A stretch of 64,000 nucleotides of DNA from Pseudomonas orientalis (GTDB taxonomy: Bacteria > Pseudomonadota > Gammaproteobacteria > Pseudomonadales > Pseudomonadaceae), in assembly GCF_022807995.1 (NCBI RefSeq), contig NZ_CP094351.1, positions 3,565,001 through 3,629,000 on the forward strand, written 5' to 3'. The notes under the pieces were generated by a model. It saw only the letters and a list, made by a program, of their open reading frames with translations, searched no databases and was not told where the DNA came from. Below are positions 35,782 to 45,931 of this stretch, piece by piece. Every line of letters starts with the position of its first letter. Positions within the stretch are counted from its first letter, which is position 1. The translations under genes and the position numbers were made by a program.

Positions 35782-38178
35782 TTAATGCGTGCTAATTCTT
35801 TCCTTGGAATCCGACTCGCGTTTTTCGTCCTTCGCGACAATCTCCGGAGCCACATCCGGCAAGGGCTCCGGCGCGTATTGCAGCGCAATTTGCAGGACTT
35901 CGTCAATCCATTTAACCGGTTTGATCTGAAGATCCTGTTTAATATTGTCAGGAATTTCCTTCAGGTCGCGGACATTCTCTTCGGGAATGATCACGGTCTT
36001 GATTCCACCCCGGTGTGCGGCGAGTAATTTCTCTTTCAGGCCACCGATGGCCAATACCTGGCCGCGCAGGGTAATTTCACCGGTCATGGCCACATCGGCA
36101 CGCACCGGAATGCCGGTCAATGCCGACACCAGGGCCGTGCACATGCCTACACCCGCGCTGGGGCCATCCTTCGGGGTCGCCCCTTCCGGCATATGGATAT
36201 GGGTGTCGTGCTTCTGGTGGAAGTCCAGGGGGATACCCAGGCTCTTGGCGCGACTGCGCACCACGGTCTGCGCGGCGGTGATCGACTCGACCATCACATC
36301 GCCGAGGGAGCCGGTCTTGATCAACTGGCCCTTGCCCGGGATCACGGCCGCTTCGATGGTCAGCAACTCGCCGCCCACCTGGGTCCACGCCAGGCCGGTC
36401 ACCTGCCCTACCTGATCCTGCTGCTCGGCCAGGCCGTAGCGGAATTTACGCACACCGAGGAAATGTTCCAGCGCATCGGCCGTCACCTTCACCAGGAAGC
36501 GTTTTTCCAGCGCATGTTCCTTGACTGCCTTGCGGCAGATCTTCGCGATCTGGCGTTCAAGGCCTCGTACACCGGCCTCGCGGGTGTAGTAGCGCACAAT
36601 GTCTCGGATCGCTTCGACGTCAAACTCGATCTCGCCTTTCTTCAGGCCATTGGCCGCCGTCTGCTTGGGCGCGAGGTATTTGATCGCGATGTTGATCTTC
36701 TCGTCTTCGGTATAACCCGGCAGACGAATCACCTCCATCCGGTCCAGCAAGGCTGGTGGAATGTTCATGGAGTTGGACGTGCACAGGAACATCACGTCGG
36801 AAAGGTCGTAATCGACTTCCAGATAATGGTCGTTGAAGTTGTGGTTCTGCTCGGGATCGAGCACCTCCAGCAACGCCGAGGCCGGATCGCCACGCATATC
36901 ACTGCCCATTTTGTCGATTTCATCGAGCAGGAACAGCGGGTTGCGCACGCCCACTTTGGTCATCTTTTGAATCAATCTTCCTGGCATCGAACCGATATAA
37001 GTCCGGCGATGGCCGCGGATTTCCGCTTCGTCACGCACACCGCCCAGGGCCATGCGCACGAATTTACGGTTGGTCGCGCTGGCAATCGATTCTGCCAGAG
37101 AGGTTTTACCCACCCCGGGAGGACCGACCAGGCACAACACAGGACCACGAATTTTCTTCACGCGCTTTTGCACGGCAAGGTATTCGAGGATCCGCTCCTT
37201 GACCTCTTCAAGGCCGTAGTGATCGGCATCGAGGATTTCCTCGGCGCGGGTCAGGTCCAGGCGCACCTTGGTCTGTGCTCTCCACGGCACCTGCACCAGC
37301 CAATCGATGTAGGAGCGAACCACGGTGGCTTCGGCCGACATCGGCGACATTTGCTTGAGCTTGTTCAGCTCGGCCGTCGCCTTGGTCAGCGCGTCCTTCG
37401 GCAGGCCGGCGGCATCGATACGCTTTTTCAGCTCCTCGATCTCGTTATGGCCTTCCTCGCCGTCGCCAAGCTCTTTCTGAATGGCCTTCATCTGCTCATT
37501 CAAGTAGTACTCGCGCTGGCTGCGCTCCATCTGTTTCTTCACGCGGCCACGGATGCGCTTCTCGACCTGCAGCAGGTCAATTTCGCCATCCAGCAATGCC
37601 AGCACATGCTCGACACGGGCCGACAGGTCGATGATTTCGAGGATGTCCTGCTTCTGCTCGATTTTCAGCGCCATGTGCGCAGCCATGGTGTCGACCAGGC
37701 GGCTCGGTTCATCAATGCTGTTGAGGGACGACAGGACTTCAGCCGGGACTTTCTTGCCCAGTTGCACATACTGTTCGAACTGCGAAAGCAGGCTGCGCAC
37801 GAAGACTTCGGATTCACGCTCAGGCGCTTCGACTTCATCGATCAGCGCCACTTCGGCGCGAAGGTGGCCGTCCACCTCCATGAAACGCTCTACCGCGCCG
37901 CGCTGCTCGCCCTCCACCAGTACCTTGACGGTACCGTCGGGCAGCTTGAGCAATTGCAGCACAGTCGCCACGGTGCCGACGCGATACAGGGCGTCTTCGC
38001 CCGGATCATCATCAGCAGGATTCTTCTGGGCCAGCAGCAGGATCTGCTTGTCGCCCGTCATCGCGGCCTCGAGGGCTTCGATAGACTTCTCGCGCCCCAC
38101 GAACAGCGGGATAACCATGTGCGGATAGACGACGACATCACGCAACGGCAGGAGAGGCAATTCGATGGTTGTCTTCAT
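35782..38178 (-). CDS. lon: ATP-dependent protease La (Lon)
   Basis: A 798-residue AAA+ serine protease that degrades misfolded and short-lived regulatory proteins. In order: N-terminal substrate domain (LPLLPLRDVVVYPHMVIPLFVGR), coiled middle, Walker A GPPGVGKTSLAESIA (near 357), Walker B LFLLDEIDKMG, and the protease domain with the catalytic Ser in PKDGPSAGVGM (near 680) and its Lys partner. ATG 38178 with GAGGCGA upstream is the start; the longer frame adds an unrelated N-terminus. A sigma-32-type promoter lies just upstream. Confidence 0.97.
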   Translation of the reverse strand: MKTTIELPLLPLRDVVVYPHMVIPLFVGREKSIEALEAAMTGDKQILLLAQKNPADDDPGEDALYRVGTVATVLQLLKLPDGTVKVLVEGEQRGAVERFMEVDGHLRAEVALIDEVEAPERESEVFVRSLLSQFEQYVQLGKKVPAEVLSSLNSIDEPSRLVDTMAAHMALKIEQKQDILEIIDLSARVEHVLALLDGEIDLLQVEKRIRGRVKKQMERSQREYYLNEQMKAIQKELGDGEEGHNEIEELKKRIDAAGLPKDALTKATAELNKLKQMSPMSAEATVVRSYIDWLVQVPWRAQTKVRLDLTRAEEILDADHYGLEEVKERILEYLAVQKRVKKIRGPVLCLVGPPGVGKTSLAESIASATNRKFVRMALGGVRDEAEIRGHRRTYIGSMPGRLIQKMTKVGVRNPLFLLDEIDKMGSDMRGDPASALLEVLDPEQNHNFNDHYLEVDYDLSDVMFLCTSNSMNIPPALLDRMEVIRLPGYTEDEKINIAIKYLAPKQTAANGLKKGEIEFDVEAIRDIVRYYTREAGVRGLERQIAKICRKAVKEHALEKRFLVKVTADALEHFLGVRKFRYGLAEQQDQVGQVTGLAWTQVGGELLTIEAAVIPGKGQLIKTGSLGDVMVESITAAQTVVRSRAKSLGIPLDFHQKHDTHIHMPEGATPKDGPSAGVGMCTALVSALTGIPVRADVAMTGEITLRGQVLAIGGLKEKLLAAHRGGIKTVIIPEENVRDLKEIPDNIKQDLQIKPVKWIDEVLQIALQYAPEPLPDVAPEIVAKDEKRESDSKERISTH

Positions 38179-38219
38179 GATTTCGCCTCTATGACAGTTC
38201 AAAAATAAGCATGAAACCA

Positions 38220-38248
38220 AGATGGGGGTTGCATGCAAAAAAAACAAG
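38220..38248 (-). promoter_or_regulatory. Sigma-32 (heat shock) promoter of lon
   Basis: On the minus strand CTTGTTT (38248-38242), 14 bases, then CCCCATCT (38227-38220). The -10 element matches the RpoH consensus CCCCATNT fully and the -35 matches CTTGAAA in four of seven. A start site near 38212 gives a leader of about 35 bases. Confidence 0.72.
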
Positions 38249-38314
38249 CTCAATGCCAGCACTTAAACGCATGAATAAACGCGATTTAATCAGCCGTCAC
38301 GCAAAAACACCCCA

Positions 38315-38344
38315 AAAAAAACAAGGGGCCCCAAAAGGCCCCTT
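38315..38344 (-). terminator. Terminator between clpX and lon
   Basis: AAGGGGCC (38323-38330) and GGCCCCTT (38337-38344) around CCAAAA. On the minus strand it is followed by a run of eight T, ending the clpX transcript. Confidence 0.9.
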
Positions 38345-38369
38345 GCTTGTACCGCCACTGCAAAGACGC

Positions 38370-39653
38370 TTACGCGTCAGGTGCAGCCTTGGCAGCCGGC
38401 TCACTGTTTTCATAGATATACAGTGGCTTGGACTTGCCTTCGATAACGCTTTCGTCGATCACCACTTTACTCACCTCGGACTGCGAGGGGATTTCGTACA
38501 TGGTGTCGAGCAACACGCCTTCAAGAATCGAGCGCAGACCACGTGCACCGGTCTTGCGCTCCAGGGCGCGCTTGGCCACTGATTTGAGCGCGTCGGTACG
38601 GAACTCGAGGTCCACACCTTCCATCTCGAACAGCTTGGCGTACTGCTTGGTCAGGGCGTTTTTCGGCTCGGTGAGGATCTGAATCAACGCCGCCTCATCC
38701 AGCTCGTCCAGCGTCGCCAGGACCGGCAGACGACCGACAAATTCCGGGATCAGACCAAACTTGACCAGATCGTCAGGTTCGACTTCACGCAGGGACTCGC
38801 CCACCTTCTTGCCTTCTTCCTTGCTGCGCACTTCCGCGCCGAAACCGATGCCACCACGGGTGGAACGCTGCTGGATGACTTTTTCCAGCCCGGAGAACGC
38901 ACCGCCACAGATAAACAGGATGTTACGCGTATCGACCTGCAGGAATTCCTGCTGCGGGTGCTTGCGGCCACCTTGCGGCGGCACCGAAGCGACCGTGCCT
39001 TCGATCAGCTTCAACAGGGCCTGCTGTACGCCTTCACCGGAAACATCCCGAGTGATCGACGGGTTGTCCGACTTGCGCGAAATCTTGTCGATTTCGTCGA
39101 TGTAGACAATACCCATCTGGGCCTTTTCTACGTCGTAGTCGCACTTCTGCAGCAGTTTCTGAATGATGTTCTCGACATCTTCGCCCACGTAGCCCGCCTC
39201 GGTGAGGGTGGTGGCGTCGGCGATGGTGAACGGAACGTTCAGCAGGCGAGCGAGGGTTTCCGCAAGCAGGGTCTTACCCGAGCCTGTGGGGCCGATCAGC
39301 AGGATGTTGCTCTTGCCGAGTTCGACCTCGTCGCCTTTCTTGTCACGCTGGTTCAGGCGCTTGTAGTGGTTGTACACCGCTACGGCCAGAACCTTCTTTG
39401 CACGCTCCTGACCAATGACGTACTGGTCAAGGATGCCGCTGATTTCTTTCGGCGATGGGAGTTTGTGCGCACTGCTCTCGGCCTGGGCTTCCTGCACCTC
39501 CTCGCGGATGATGTCATTGCACAGGTCGACGCATTCGTCGCAGATAAACACCGAGGGGCCGGCAATCAATTTGCGTACTTCATGCTGGCTTTTGCCACAG
39601 AAGGAGCAATAGAGCAGCTTGCCGTTGTCCTCGCCGTTGCGGGTGTCAGTCAT
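38370..39653 (-). CDS. clpX: ClpX, ATP-binding unfoldase of ClpXP
   Basis: A 427-residue AAA+ unfoldase that delivers substrates to ClpP. The N-terminal zinc-binding domain (CSFCGKSQ ... [10 protein letters not shown]) is followed by Walker [17 protein letters not shown] near 120, Walker [12 protein letters not shown], the [27 protein letters not shown] block and sensor regions. The start is ATG 39653; upstream in-frame codons are not used. It is immediately downstream of clpP, possibly with its own promoter in the 112-base gap. Confidence 0.97.
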   Translation of the reverse strand: MTDTRNGEDNGKLLYCSFCGKSQHEVRKLIAGPSVFICDECVDLCNDIIREEVQEAQAESSAHKLPSPKEISGILDQYVIGQERAKKVLAVAVYNHYKRLNQRDKKGDEVELGKSNILLIGPTGSGKTLLAETLARLLNVPFTIADATTLTEAGYVGEDVENIIQKLLQKCDYDVEKAQMGIVYIDEIDKISRKSDNPSITRDVSGEGVQQALLKLIEGTVASVPPQGGRKHPQQEFLQVDTRNILFICGGAFSGLEKVIQQRSTRGGIGFGAEVRSKEEGKKVGESLREVEPDDLVKFGLIPEFVGRLPVLATLDELDEAALIQILTEPKNALTKQYAKLFEMEGVDLEFRTDALKSVAKRALERKTGARGLRSILEGVLLDTMYEIPSQSEVSKVVIDESVIEGKSKPLYIYENSEPAAKAAPDA

Positions 39654-39765
39654 TCGTTCGATCCAAATCCGATAGGCTTGCAACACAAGATGAAGGCTTA
39701 CGCGGGCTTTTTCAAGCCCGTCAGTGGTCGGACATGCCGACCAGCCCTATTTTGAGCGGCTTATA

Positions 39766-40401
39766 TTAAGCGGGGCGCTTTTCGATCACTGCGTCGATCA
39801 ACCCGTATTCACGGGCGGCTTCAGCACTCATGAAGTTATCACGGTTGGTATCACGCTCGATTTCTTCAAGGGTGTGCCCGCTATGCTTGGCCATCAGCGT
39901 GTTGAGACGCTCACGAATGAAGAGGATTTCCTTGGCATGGATTTCGATGTCCGATGCCTGACCCTGGAAACCGCCCAGTGGCTGGTGAATCATCACGCGT
40001 GAGTTAGGCAGGCAGTAGCGCTTGCCCTCGGCGCCGGCGGTCAGCAGGAATGCACCCATGCTGCAGGCCTGGCCAATGCAGGTAGTCGACACGTTTGGCT
40101 TGATGAACTGCATGGTGTCGTAGATCGACATGCCCGCCGTTACCGAACCGCCCGGCGAGTTGATGTAGAGATGGATGTCCTTGTCCGGGTTTTCCGCTTC
40201 AAGGAACAGCAGCTGCGCACAGATCAGGTTGGCCATGTAGTCCTCTACCGGGCCGACCAGAAAGATCACTCGCTCCTTGAGCAGGCGCGAGTAGATGTCG
40301 TAGGCGCGTTCGCCACGAGCGGACTGCTCGACAACCATCGGGACCAAGCCGCCTGCGGCCTGGATATCAGAGTTCTGCTGAATATAGGAATTACGGAACA
40401 T
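39766..40401 (-). CDS. clpP: ClpP, proteolytic subunit
   Basis: A 211-residue serine peptidase forming the tetradecameric chamber of ClpXP/ClpAP. Catalytic Ser is in [12 protein letters not shown], His in [13 protein letters not shown], and the Asp partner in the [11 protein letters not shown] region. The short N-terminal propeptide before GLVPMVVEQ is expected. It lies between tig and clpX in the conserved tig-clpP-clpX-lon order. Confidence 0.97.
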   Translation of the reverse strand: MFRNSYIQQNSDIQAAGGLVPMVVEQSARGERAYDIYSRLLKERVIFLVGPVEDYMANLICAQLLFLEAENPDKDIHLYINSPGGSVTAGMSIYDTMQFIKPNVSTTCIGQACSMGAFLLTAGAEGKRYCLPNSRVMIHQPLGGFQGQASDIEIHAKEILFIRERLNTLMAKHSGHTLEEIERDTNRDNFMSAEAAREYGLIDAVIEKRPA

Positions 40402-40440
40402 GCTCTGCAGTTACTCCCAAATAGTCATGTCTTGAAAACG

Positions 40441-40467
40441 CATAAGCCAGCGCGAGGCTGGCTTATG
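40441..40467 (-). terminator. Hairpin between tig and clpP
   Basis: CATAAGCCAGC (40441-40451) and GCTGGCTTATG (40457-40467) are perfect 11-bp arms. A short TTTTC tract follows on the minus strand, so this is probably an incomplete terminator or attenuator after tig. Confidence 0.65.
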
Positions 40468-40492
40468 GTTGAATTTCCAACGAGTTGGACAA

Positions 40493-41803
40493 TCAGTCGG
40501 CTTGTGCTGCTTCTGCCGGTTTGACTGCTTCTTCGTAAGAGACCGCTTTATCGGTCACCTTAGCCTTCTGCAGAACAGTATCCACAACTTGTTCTTCAAG
40601 CACAACCGAACGTACTTCGTTCAGTTGCTGGTCGTTCTTGTAGTACCAAGCCACGACCTGCTCAGGCTCCTGGTACGCCGAGGCCATTTCCTGGATCATT
40701 TCGCGAACACGGTCTTCGTCCGGCTTGAGGTCGAACTGCTTGACCACTTCAGCCACGATCAGGCCCAGCACAACGCGACGCTTGGCTTGCTCTTCGAACA
40801 GCTCGGCCGGCAGCTGGTCAGGCTTGATGTTGCCACCAAACTGCTGAACCGCTTGTACGCGCAGGCGATCCACTTCGTTGGACAGCAGGGCCTTGGGCAC
40901 TTCGATCGGGTTGGCGGCCAGCAGACCGTCCATGACCTGGTTCTTGACCTTGGACTTGATGGCCTGGCGCAGCTCGCGCTCCATGTTCTTGCGAACTTCG
41001 GTGCGGAAGCCTTCGATGCCGGTTTCCTTGATGCCGAATTGAGCGAAGAACTCTTCGTTCAGCTCTGGCAGCTTAGGCTCGGAAACGCTATTGACGGTCA
41101 CGGTGAACTCGGCCGCTTTGCCGGCCAGGTCCAGGTTCTGGTAGTCGGCAGGGAATTCCAGGTTCAGAACGCGCTCTTCACCGGCCTTGGCGCCGACCAG
41201 ACCGTCTTCGAAGCCCGGGATCATGCGGTTGGAGCCCAGCACCAGCTGAGTGCCCTTGGCGGAGCCGCCAGCGAATACTTCGCCGTCAACCTTGCCAACG
41301 AAATCGATGTTCAGCTGGTCTTCGTTCTGGGCGGCACGCTCGACCACTTCGAAACGGGTGTTCTGCTTGCGCAGGATTTCCAGCATGTTGTCCAGGTCCG
41401 AATCAGCGACGTCGGCGCTCAGGCGCTCGATTTCGATGCCTTCAAAACCGGCCACTTCAAATTCCGGGAAGACTTCGAAAGTCGCAACGTATTCCAGATC
41501 CTTGCCAGCTTCCAGGGACTTGGGTTCGATCGAAGGCGAGCCCGCCGGGTTCAGCTTCTGCTCGACAACGGCTTCGTAGAAGGAAGCCTGGATCACGTCA
41601 CCTACAGCTTCCTGGCGCGCATCGGCACCAAAACGACGCTTGATTTCGCTCATCGGCACTTTGCCTGGACGGAAACCAGCGATCTTGGCCTTCTGGGCAG
41701 TCTGCTGCAGACGCTTGTTGACCGCAGTCTCGATACGCTCTGCCGGCACGGTGATGCTCAGGCGGCGCTCGAGAGCAGTAGTATTTTCAACAGAAACTTG
41801 CAT
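40493..41803 (-). CDS. tig: Trigger factor
   Basis: A 436-residue ribosome-associated chaperone and peptidyl-prolyl isomerase. The N-terminal ribosome-binding domain carries the signature [17 protein letters not shown] near residue 46-62. The FKBP domain is near 160-240 ([24 protein letters not shown]), followed by the long helical chaperone arm domain. ATG 41803 ([14 protein letters not shown]) is the authentic N-terminus. It heads the tig-clpP-clpX-lon region. Confidence 0.97.
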   Translation of the reverse strand: MQVSVENTTALERRLSITVPAERIETAVNKRLQQTAQKAKIAGFRPGKVPMSEIKRRFGADARQEAVGDVIQASFYEAVVEQKLNPAGSPSIEPKSLEAGKDLEYVATFEVFPEFEVAGFEGIEIERLSADVADSDLDNMLEILRKQNTRFEVVERAAQNEDQLNIDFVGKVDGEVFAGGSAKGTQLVLGSNRMIPGFEDGLVGAKAGEERVLNLEFPADYQNLDLAGKAAEFTVTVNSVSEPKLPELNEEFFAQFGIKETGIEGFRTEVRKNMERELRQAIKSKVKNQVMDGLLAANPIEVPKALLSNEVDRLRVQAVQQFGGNIKPDQLPAELFEEQAKRRVVLGLIVAEVVKQFDLKPDEDRVREMIQEMASAYQEPEQVVAWYYKNDQQLNEVRSVVLEEQVVDTVLQKAKVTDKAVSYEEAVKPAEAAQAD

Positions 41804-42160
41804 GGATATTCCTCGTTGCACAGACATTAGCCGGCCATTTCCGACCCCAATCAAGGGCATGCATTCTAGTGGGTCGAACTCAAGAAGTCACCCTACTGAA
41901 AATACACCCGAAAACAGCCGGCAATTTATCGGTACGAAGGCACTGAAGTACCTCGCCCCGGTGACAAATACAGCCAATTGCGCCAGGGCTCTGCGCCACC
42001 CTTCCATATAAAGAAAGAGCAGCCATTCATCTCCCTGACGGCGCGCTCCGCGAACGGCGCGAGCAGGCAACGCGGCATCATCGAGATACACAAATGCGAC
42101 GAAACGCGCTGCCGATGGGGCCCACTACCGCGACCGCCGAACTATCAAACCGCCAAAACC
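41804..42160. other. Intergenic region between tig and the tRNA cluster
   Basis: About 360 bases without a convincing gene on either strand. It must hold the tig promoter on the minus strand. Small ORFs that cross the tRNAs are spurious. No repeat of the REP families was seen. Confidence 0.6.
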
Positions 42161-42195
42161 AAAAAAGGCGCCAGACTGTTAAATCTGGCGCCTTT
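42161..42195 (-). terminator. Terminator of the tRNA cluster
   Basis: AAAGGCGCCAGA (42164-42175) and TCTGGCGCCTTT (42184-42195); on the minus strand it runs into TTTTTT. A near-copy lies at 42458-42488. Confidence 0.88.
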
Positions 42196-42201
42196 CGAAT
42201 A

Positions 42202-42278
42202 TGGGGTGGACGAAGGGGATCGAACCCTCGACAACGGGAGTCACAATCCCGTGCTCTACCAACTGAGCTACGCCCACC
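42202..42278 (-). tRNA. tRNA-His (GTG), copy 1
   Basis: 77 bases including the extra 5' G typical of tRNA-His and an encoded CCA. The anticodon loop contains TTGTGAC with anticodon GTG; D, anticodon and T stems all pair (T loop TTCGATC). It is identical to the copy at 42497-42573. Confidence 0.98.
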
Positions 42279-42354
42279 ATATTGCGTTAACAAAGAAACC
42301 AAACCACTTCTTTGTTGAACCCTTCCCTGCCTTTCGACGGGACCGAGCTTTATT

Positions 42355-42439
42355 TGGTGCGGATGAAGAGACTCGAACTCTTACGCCTCGCGGCGCTGGA
42401 ACCTAAATCCAGTGTGTCTACCAATTCCACCACATCCGC
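42355..42439 (-). tRNA. tRNA-Leu (TAG)
   Basis: 85 bases with a long class II variable arm and encoded CCA. The acceptor GCGGATG pairs with CATCCGC and the anticodon TAG lies in GATTTAGGTTC, decoding CUN leucine codons. Confidence 0.98.
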
Positions 42440-42457
42440 GCTTGAAGCTCTTAAAGC

Positions 42458-42488
42458 AAAGGCGCCAGACGGTTAATCTGGCGCCTTT
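42458..42488 (-). terminator. Internal hairpin after the second tRNA-His
   Basis: AAAGGCGCCAGA (42458-42469) and TCTGGCGCCTTT (42477-42488), nearly the same as the terminator after the other tRNA-His copy but with only a broken T tract, so read-through to tRNA-Leu is possible. Confidence 0.75.
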
Positions 42489-42496
42489 TCAAAATA

Positions 42497-42573
42497 TGGG
42501 GTGGACGAAGGGGATCGAACCCTCGACAACGGGAGTCACAATCCCGTGCTCTACCAACTGAGCTACGCCCACC
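42497..42573 (-). tRNA. tRNA-His (GTG), copy 2
   Basis: 77 bases, identical to the copy at 42202-42278, with anticodon GTG, the extra 5' G and an encoded CCA. Confidence 0.98.
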
Positions 42574-42604
42574 ATATAGCGCTACTTGTGCCAAAGCTGC
42601 CTAA

Positions 42605-42681
42605 TGGCGCACCCGGCAGGACTCGAACCTGCGACCATCCGCTTAGAAGGCGGATGCTCTATCCAGCTGAGCTACGGGCGC
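42605..42681 (-). tRNA. tRNA-Arg (TCT)
   Basis: 77 bases, acceptor GCGCCCG with CGGGTGC and encoded GCCA. The anticodon TCT in CCTTCTAAG decodes AGA/AGG. It is first in the leftward cluster Arg-His-Leu-His. Confidence 0.98.
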
Positions 42682-42955
42682 CTGATTAATCTGTACTCTT
42701 GGAGGATTACAAACTAAGTGTTTCCAGCCTTGCAGGACAACAATTCTGCTCGACTTTCTAACCAGTGCTAGGCTGTGCCCGACAAGTGCGACGAATAGTA
42801 TAGAGCGACCTGAAACCCGTCAAATCTTTTTTGAAAAAAACTGATTTTATTTAAGGGCTTAGGCCAATTTGCAGACCAAGCGCCTTTGCCCTCGCGCCCT
42901 GGCATGCGAGAATGCGCGCACTTTTCTTCCCCCTCTCGATGGTTAATCACGCGTA

Positions 42956-43810
42956 ATGACTGCACAACTTATCGACGGCAAATCAATCGCCGCCAGCCTG
43001 CGCCAGCAGATCGCCAAACGCGTCACCGAGCGTCGCCAGCAAGGCCTGCGCACGCCTGGCCTCGCGGTGATCCTGGTCGGCAGCGATCCTGCCTCTCAGG
43101 TTTATGTCTCGCACAAGCGTAAAGACTGTGAAGAGGTCGGCTTCATTTCCAAAGCCTACGACTTGCCTTCGGACACCACTCAACAGGCCCTGACCGACCT
43201 GATTGACAGCCTCAACGATGACCCGGACATGGACGGCATCCTGCTGCAGTTGCCGCTGCCCGAGCATCTGGACGCTTCCCAACTGCTGGAACGCATCCGC
43301 CCGGACAAAGACGTCGATGGTTTCCATCCTTACAACGTCGGTCGCCTGGCCCAGCGCATCCCGCTGCTGCGCCCCTGCACGCCCAAAGGCATTATGACCC
43401 TGCTGGAAAGCACCGGGGTTGATCTGTATGGCCTCGACGCAGTCGTGGTGGGCGCATCGAATATCGTCGGCCGCCCGATGGCCATGGAACTGCTGCTGGC
43501 CGGTTGCACCGTGACCGTCACCCATCGCTTCACCAAGGACCTCGCCGGCCACGTTGGCCGCGCCGATCTGGTCGTGGTCGCCGCCGGCAAGCCGGGCCTG
43601 GTAAAAGGTGAGTGGATCAAGGAAGGCGCCATCGTCATTGACGTGGGTATCAACCGCCAGGACGACGGCAAGCTGGTGGGCGACGTGGTCTACGAGACCG
43701 CCCTGCCCCGAGCCGGTTGGATCACGCCGGTTCCGGGCGGTGTTGGCCCGATGACCCGGGCGTGCCTGCTGGAAAATACCCTGTACGCCGCCGAAACCCT
43801 GCACAGCTAA
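42956..43810 (+). CDS. folD: FolD bifunctional methylenetetrahydrofolate dehydrogenase/cyclohydrolase
   Basis: A 284-residue cytoplasmic enzyme interconverting 5,10-methylene- and 10-formyl-tetrahydrofolate with NADP. Signatures are [23 protein letters not shown] (with the catalytic Lys in YVSHKRK), [29 protein letters not shown] and the C-terminal [10 protein letters not shown]. The Rossmann segment [13 protein letters not shown] is intact. It is divergent from the tRNA cluster and ends at a terminator. Confidence 0.97.
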   Translation: MTAQLIDGKSIAASLRQQIAKRVTERRQQGLRTPGLAVILVGSDPASQVYVSHKRKDCEEVGFISKAYDLPSDTTQQALTDLIDSLNDDPDMDGILLQLPLPEHLDASQLLERIRPDKDVDGFHPYNVGRLAQRIPLLRPCTPKGIMTLLESTGVDLYGLDAVVVGASNIVGRPMAMELLLAGCTVTVTHRFTKDLAGHVGRADLVVVAAGKPGLVKGEWIKEGAIVIDVGINRQDDGKLVGDVVYETALPRAGWITPVPGGVGPMTRACLLENTLYAAETLHS

Positions 43811-43825
43811 TAACCAGGCGTACTG

Positions 43826-43856
43826 AAAAAGCCCTGCCTTATCGCAGGGCTTTTTA
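43826..43856 (+). terminator. Terminator of folD
   Basis: AAAAAGCCCTGC (43826-43837) and GCAGGGCTTTTT (43844-43855). Confidence 0.92.
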
Positions 43857-44017
43857 TTGCCCGAAGAAAAACTGTTTTTTCTTAGTTTTTAAGCACTTTC
43901 GTCTGGTTCTGGAAGAACATTCGACAGTTTCTGATCCATACTCCTAGAATGTAACGTCATTTTTCATAAAACCCGTGTCCACACGGTATTTCCTTACTTT
44001 TTAGCGAGTTCATCCGC

Positions 44018-44941
44018 GTGAAAATTCGTCTTTCTCTAGTCAGCCTGTTTTTTACTTTCACAGGCACCTTCGCCCACGCCGCCGAATCCACCCTGGCCCC
44101 GCGTGACGCTTCCAAACTGCAAATCGCGTCCGGCAGCGCCATGCTGGTGGATTTGCAGACCAACAAAGTCATCTACGCCAGCAATCCGGACGTGGTGGTG
44201 CCCATCGCTTCCGTCAGCAAGCTGATGACCGGCCTGATCGTGCTGGAAGCCAAGCAGAACATGGATGAATACATCGACATCAACATCACCGACACGCCGG
44301 AGATGAAAGGCGTGTTCTCTCGCGTGAAGATCGGTAGCCAGATGCCGCGCAAGGAAATGCTGCTGATCGCGTTGATGTCCTCGGAAAACCGCGCCGCCGC
44401 GAGCCTGGCCCACCATTACCCGGGCGGCTACGCGGCGTTCATTGCGGCGATGAACGCCAAGGCCAAGGCACTGGGCATGACCAGCACCCATTACGTGGAG
44501 CCCACCGGCCTGTCGATCCATAACGTGTCGACCGCCCGCGACCTGAGCAAGTTGCTGGCCTATGCGCGCAAATTCCCGATGTTGAGCCAGTTGAGCACCA
44601 CCAAGGAAAAGACCGTGGCGTTCCGCAAGCCCAACTACACCCTGGGCTTCTCCAACACCGATCACCTGATCAATCGCGCCAACTGGGACATCAAGCTGAC
44701 CAAGACCGGCTTTACCAACCAGGCCGGGCATTGCCTGGTGCTGGTCACGAGCATGGGTAACCGTCCGGTGTCGCTGGTGATCCTGGATGCCTTTGGCAAG
44801 TTCACCCACTTTGCCGATGCCAGCCGTATTCGCAGCTGGGTCGAGACCGGCAAGGGCGGCGCGGTGCCGGATGTGGCGTTGCGCTACAAGGCTGACAAGA
44901 ATCTGAAGAACCGTGCGGGTGTGACGGAAGTGCGCCGCTGA
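44018..44941 (+). CDS. pbpG: D-alanyl-D-alanine endopeptidase PbpG (PBP7/8)
   Basis: A 307-residue low-molecular-weight penicillin-binding protein that cleaves D-Ala-mDAP cross-links in the periplasm. A signal peptide (residues ~1-22, ending AHA) precedes the S11 peptidase domain with SxxK in ASVSKLMTG (near 66), SxN in [10 protein letters not shown] (near 123) and KTG in [10 protein letters not shown]. The starting ATG lies in ..GTGAAAATTC-type context; GTG 44018 is used. It is a single gene followed by a REPIN. Confidence 0.93.
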   Translation: MKIRLSLVSLFFTFTGTFAHAAESTLAPRDASKLQIASGSAMLVDLQTNKVIYASNPDVVVPIASVSKLMTGLIVLEAKQNMDEYIDINITDTPEMKGVFSRVKIGSQMPRKEMLLIALMSSENRAAASLAHHYPGGYAAFIAAMNAKAKALGMTSTHYVEPTGLSIHNVSTARDLSKLLAYARKFPMLSQLSTTKEKTVAFRKPNYTLGFSNTDHLINRANWDIKLTKTGFTNQAGHCLVLVTSMGNRPVSLVILDAFGKFTHFADASRIRSWVETGKGGAVPDVALRYKADKNLKNRAGVTEVRR

Positions 44942-44962
44942 CTCACTCACAACAGAAATCAA

Positions 44963-45053
44963 ATGTGGGAGGGGGCTTGCCCCCGATAGCAGTGTGTCAC
45001 TCACAACATCAGTGACTGATCCACCGCCATCGGGGGCAAGCCCCCTCCCACAT
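44963..45053. repeat. REPIN of the GTGGGAGGGGGC family
   Basis: ATGTGGGAGGGGGCTTGCCC (44963-44982) and its inverted partner GGGCAAGCCCCCTCCCACAT (45034-45053) around about 50 bases. It separates pbpG from the convergent C39-like gene. Confidence 0.92.
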
Positions 45054-45056
45054 GGG

Positions 45057-45719
45057 TTACTTGTGTTCTGTCAGGACTTTTAGCGCCTGGGCCGCCGCCT
45101 GTTCCTGCCCGGCCTGCGCCGTAGCACTCGCCGCCTCCCGCCAACGCTGCGCATCCACATCCGCCGGCAACTGGCTTGGACGCTGGGTCAGGATCGCCCA
45201 ATGGCCGGCGCTCTTCCACGCCGACTCAAAGTCACTGAAGCCCATCATCAATCGCCGCTCCCTGCCGGAACGCAGCAGCACCGTGCTCTTCTGCTGATTG
45301 AACCCCACCACCACGACATAGCGTGACCCGGACCAGAAGCTGGAGTTGATTCGCGCCATCACCGGATAACCGGCCGCCACCTGCGCCAACACAGCGGTGA
45401 GCCTGGCATCCAATGGATACACCATCAGCCCGTACTCACGCGCCAGCTTTTGCATGTTGCCTTCAAGGTCAGCCTCGGCGCCCGGCAGGCGCAGCGGCTT
45501 ATCGAGCAGCCCCGGTGTCATGACAATGCCTTGTTGCGACAGCATGCTGGCCAGAGCCGTAGGACCGCTCTGATAAGCCTCGCTGCGAAAGGTCGGCACG
45601 CCGTTGAGTTCAACCCGCTCCGGCAGGCCGGGGAGTTTCGAAGGCTGGCTGGAACAGGCCGTCAGCCCCAGGGCACAGGCCAGCAGGAGGGTTGTTGTGA
45701 GGTTCGACCGTAGGCGCAA
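45057..45719 (-). CDS. C39-peptidase-like lipoprotein without catalytic residues
   Basis: A ~220-residue predicted lipoprotein with lipobox GLTAC (Cys22) and a domain resembling bacteriocin-leader C39 cysteine peptidases. In active relatives the nucleophile stands in a QCGPAAL motif; here the text is EAYQSGPTALASML, with Ser51. The catalytic His position in (H)YVVVVGF is Arg133. The fold landmarks (YGLMVYPL, GYPVMARI, LRSGRERR, WAIL) remain. The TTG at 45719, preceded by AGAGAG, is the best start; the frame stays open to 45944 with no signal sequence. A binding or scaffolding role in the envelope is likelier than proteolysis. Confidence 0.7.
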   Translation of the reverse strand: MRLRSNLTTTLLLACALGLTACSSQPSKLPGLPERVELNGVPTFRSEAYQSGPTALASMLSQQGIVMTPGLLDKPLRLPGAEADLEGNMQKLAREYGLMVYPLDARLTAVLAQVAAGYPVMARINSSFWSGSRYVVVVGFNQQKSTVLLRSGRERRLMMGFSDFESAWKSAGHWAILTQRPSQLPADVDAQRWREAASATAQAGQEQAAAQALKVLTEHK

Positions 45720-45931
45720 TGTTTTGACTCTCTTGATCAACTGCCGGTGAGGGCCCCGATCATAGGATGCTCTTGGGCAGGGGTATAGCCTCAAGTGTCG
45801 ATAAAACGCCCGCCTTAGAGCAAACACGTTGGACGGACACGACCATTGGTCAATAGCAGGCAACCGCCAGGTAGCTAGACTGTCCATTGAGAAGACTGTG
45901 TATACCCCGGACGGGGTGAAGGGAGGCCTGA

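Noticed and set aside
36193..38208. 671-codon open frame on the plus strand
   Set aside because: It lies antisense to lon over its full length; composition-driven shadow of a high-GC gene with no family signature or ribosome binding site.
42001..42689. Short ORFs across the tRNA cluster
   Set aside because: They are translations of tRNA sequence (repeated DEGDRTLDNGSHNPVLYQLSYAH-type artefact).
44963..45053. Possible CRISPR array from recurrent GGGGGCTTGCCCCC units
   Set aside because: Units occur as inverted pairs scattered at separate intergenic sites, without regular spacing, unique spacers or cas genes; they are REPINs.
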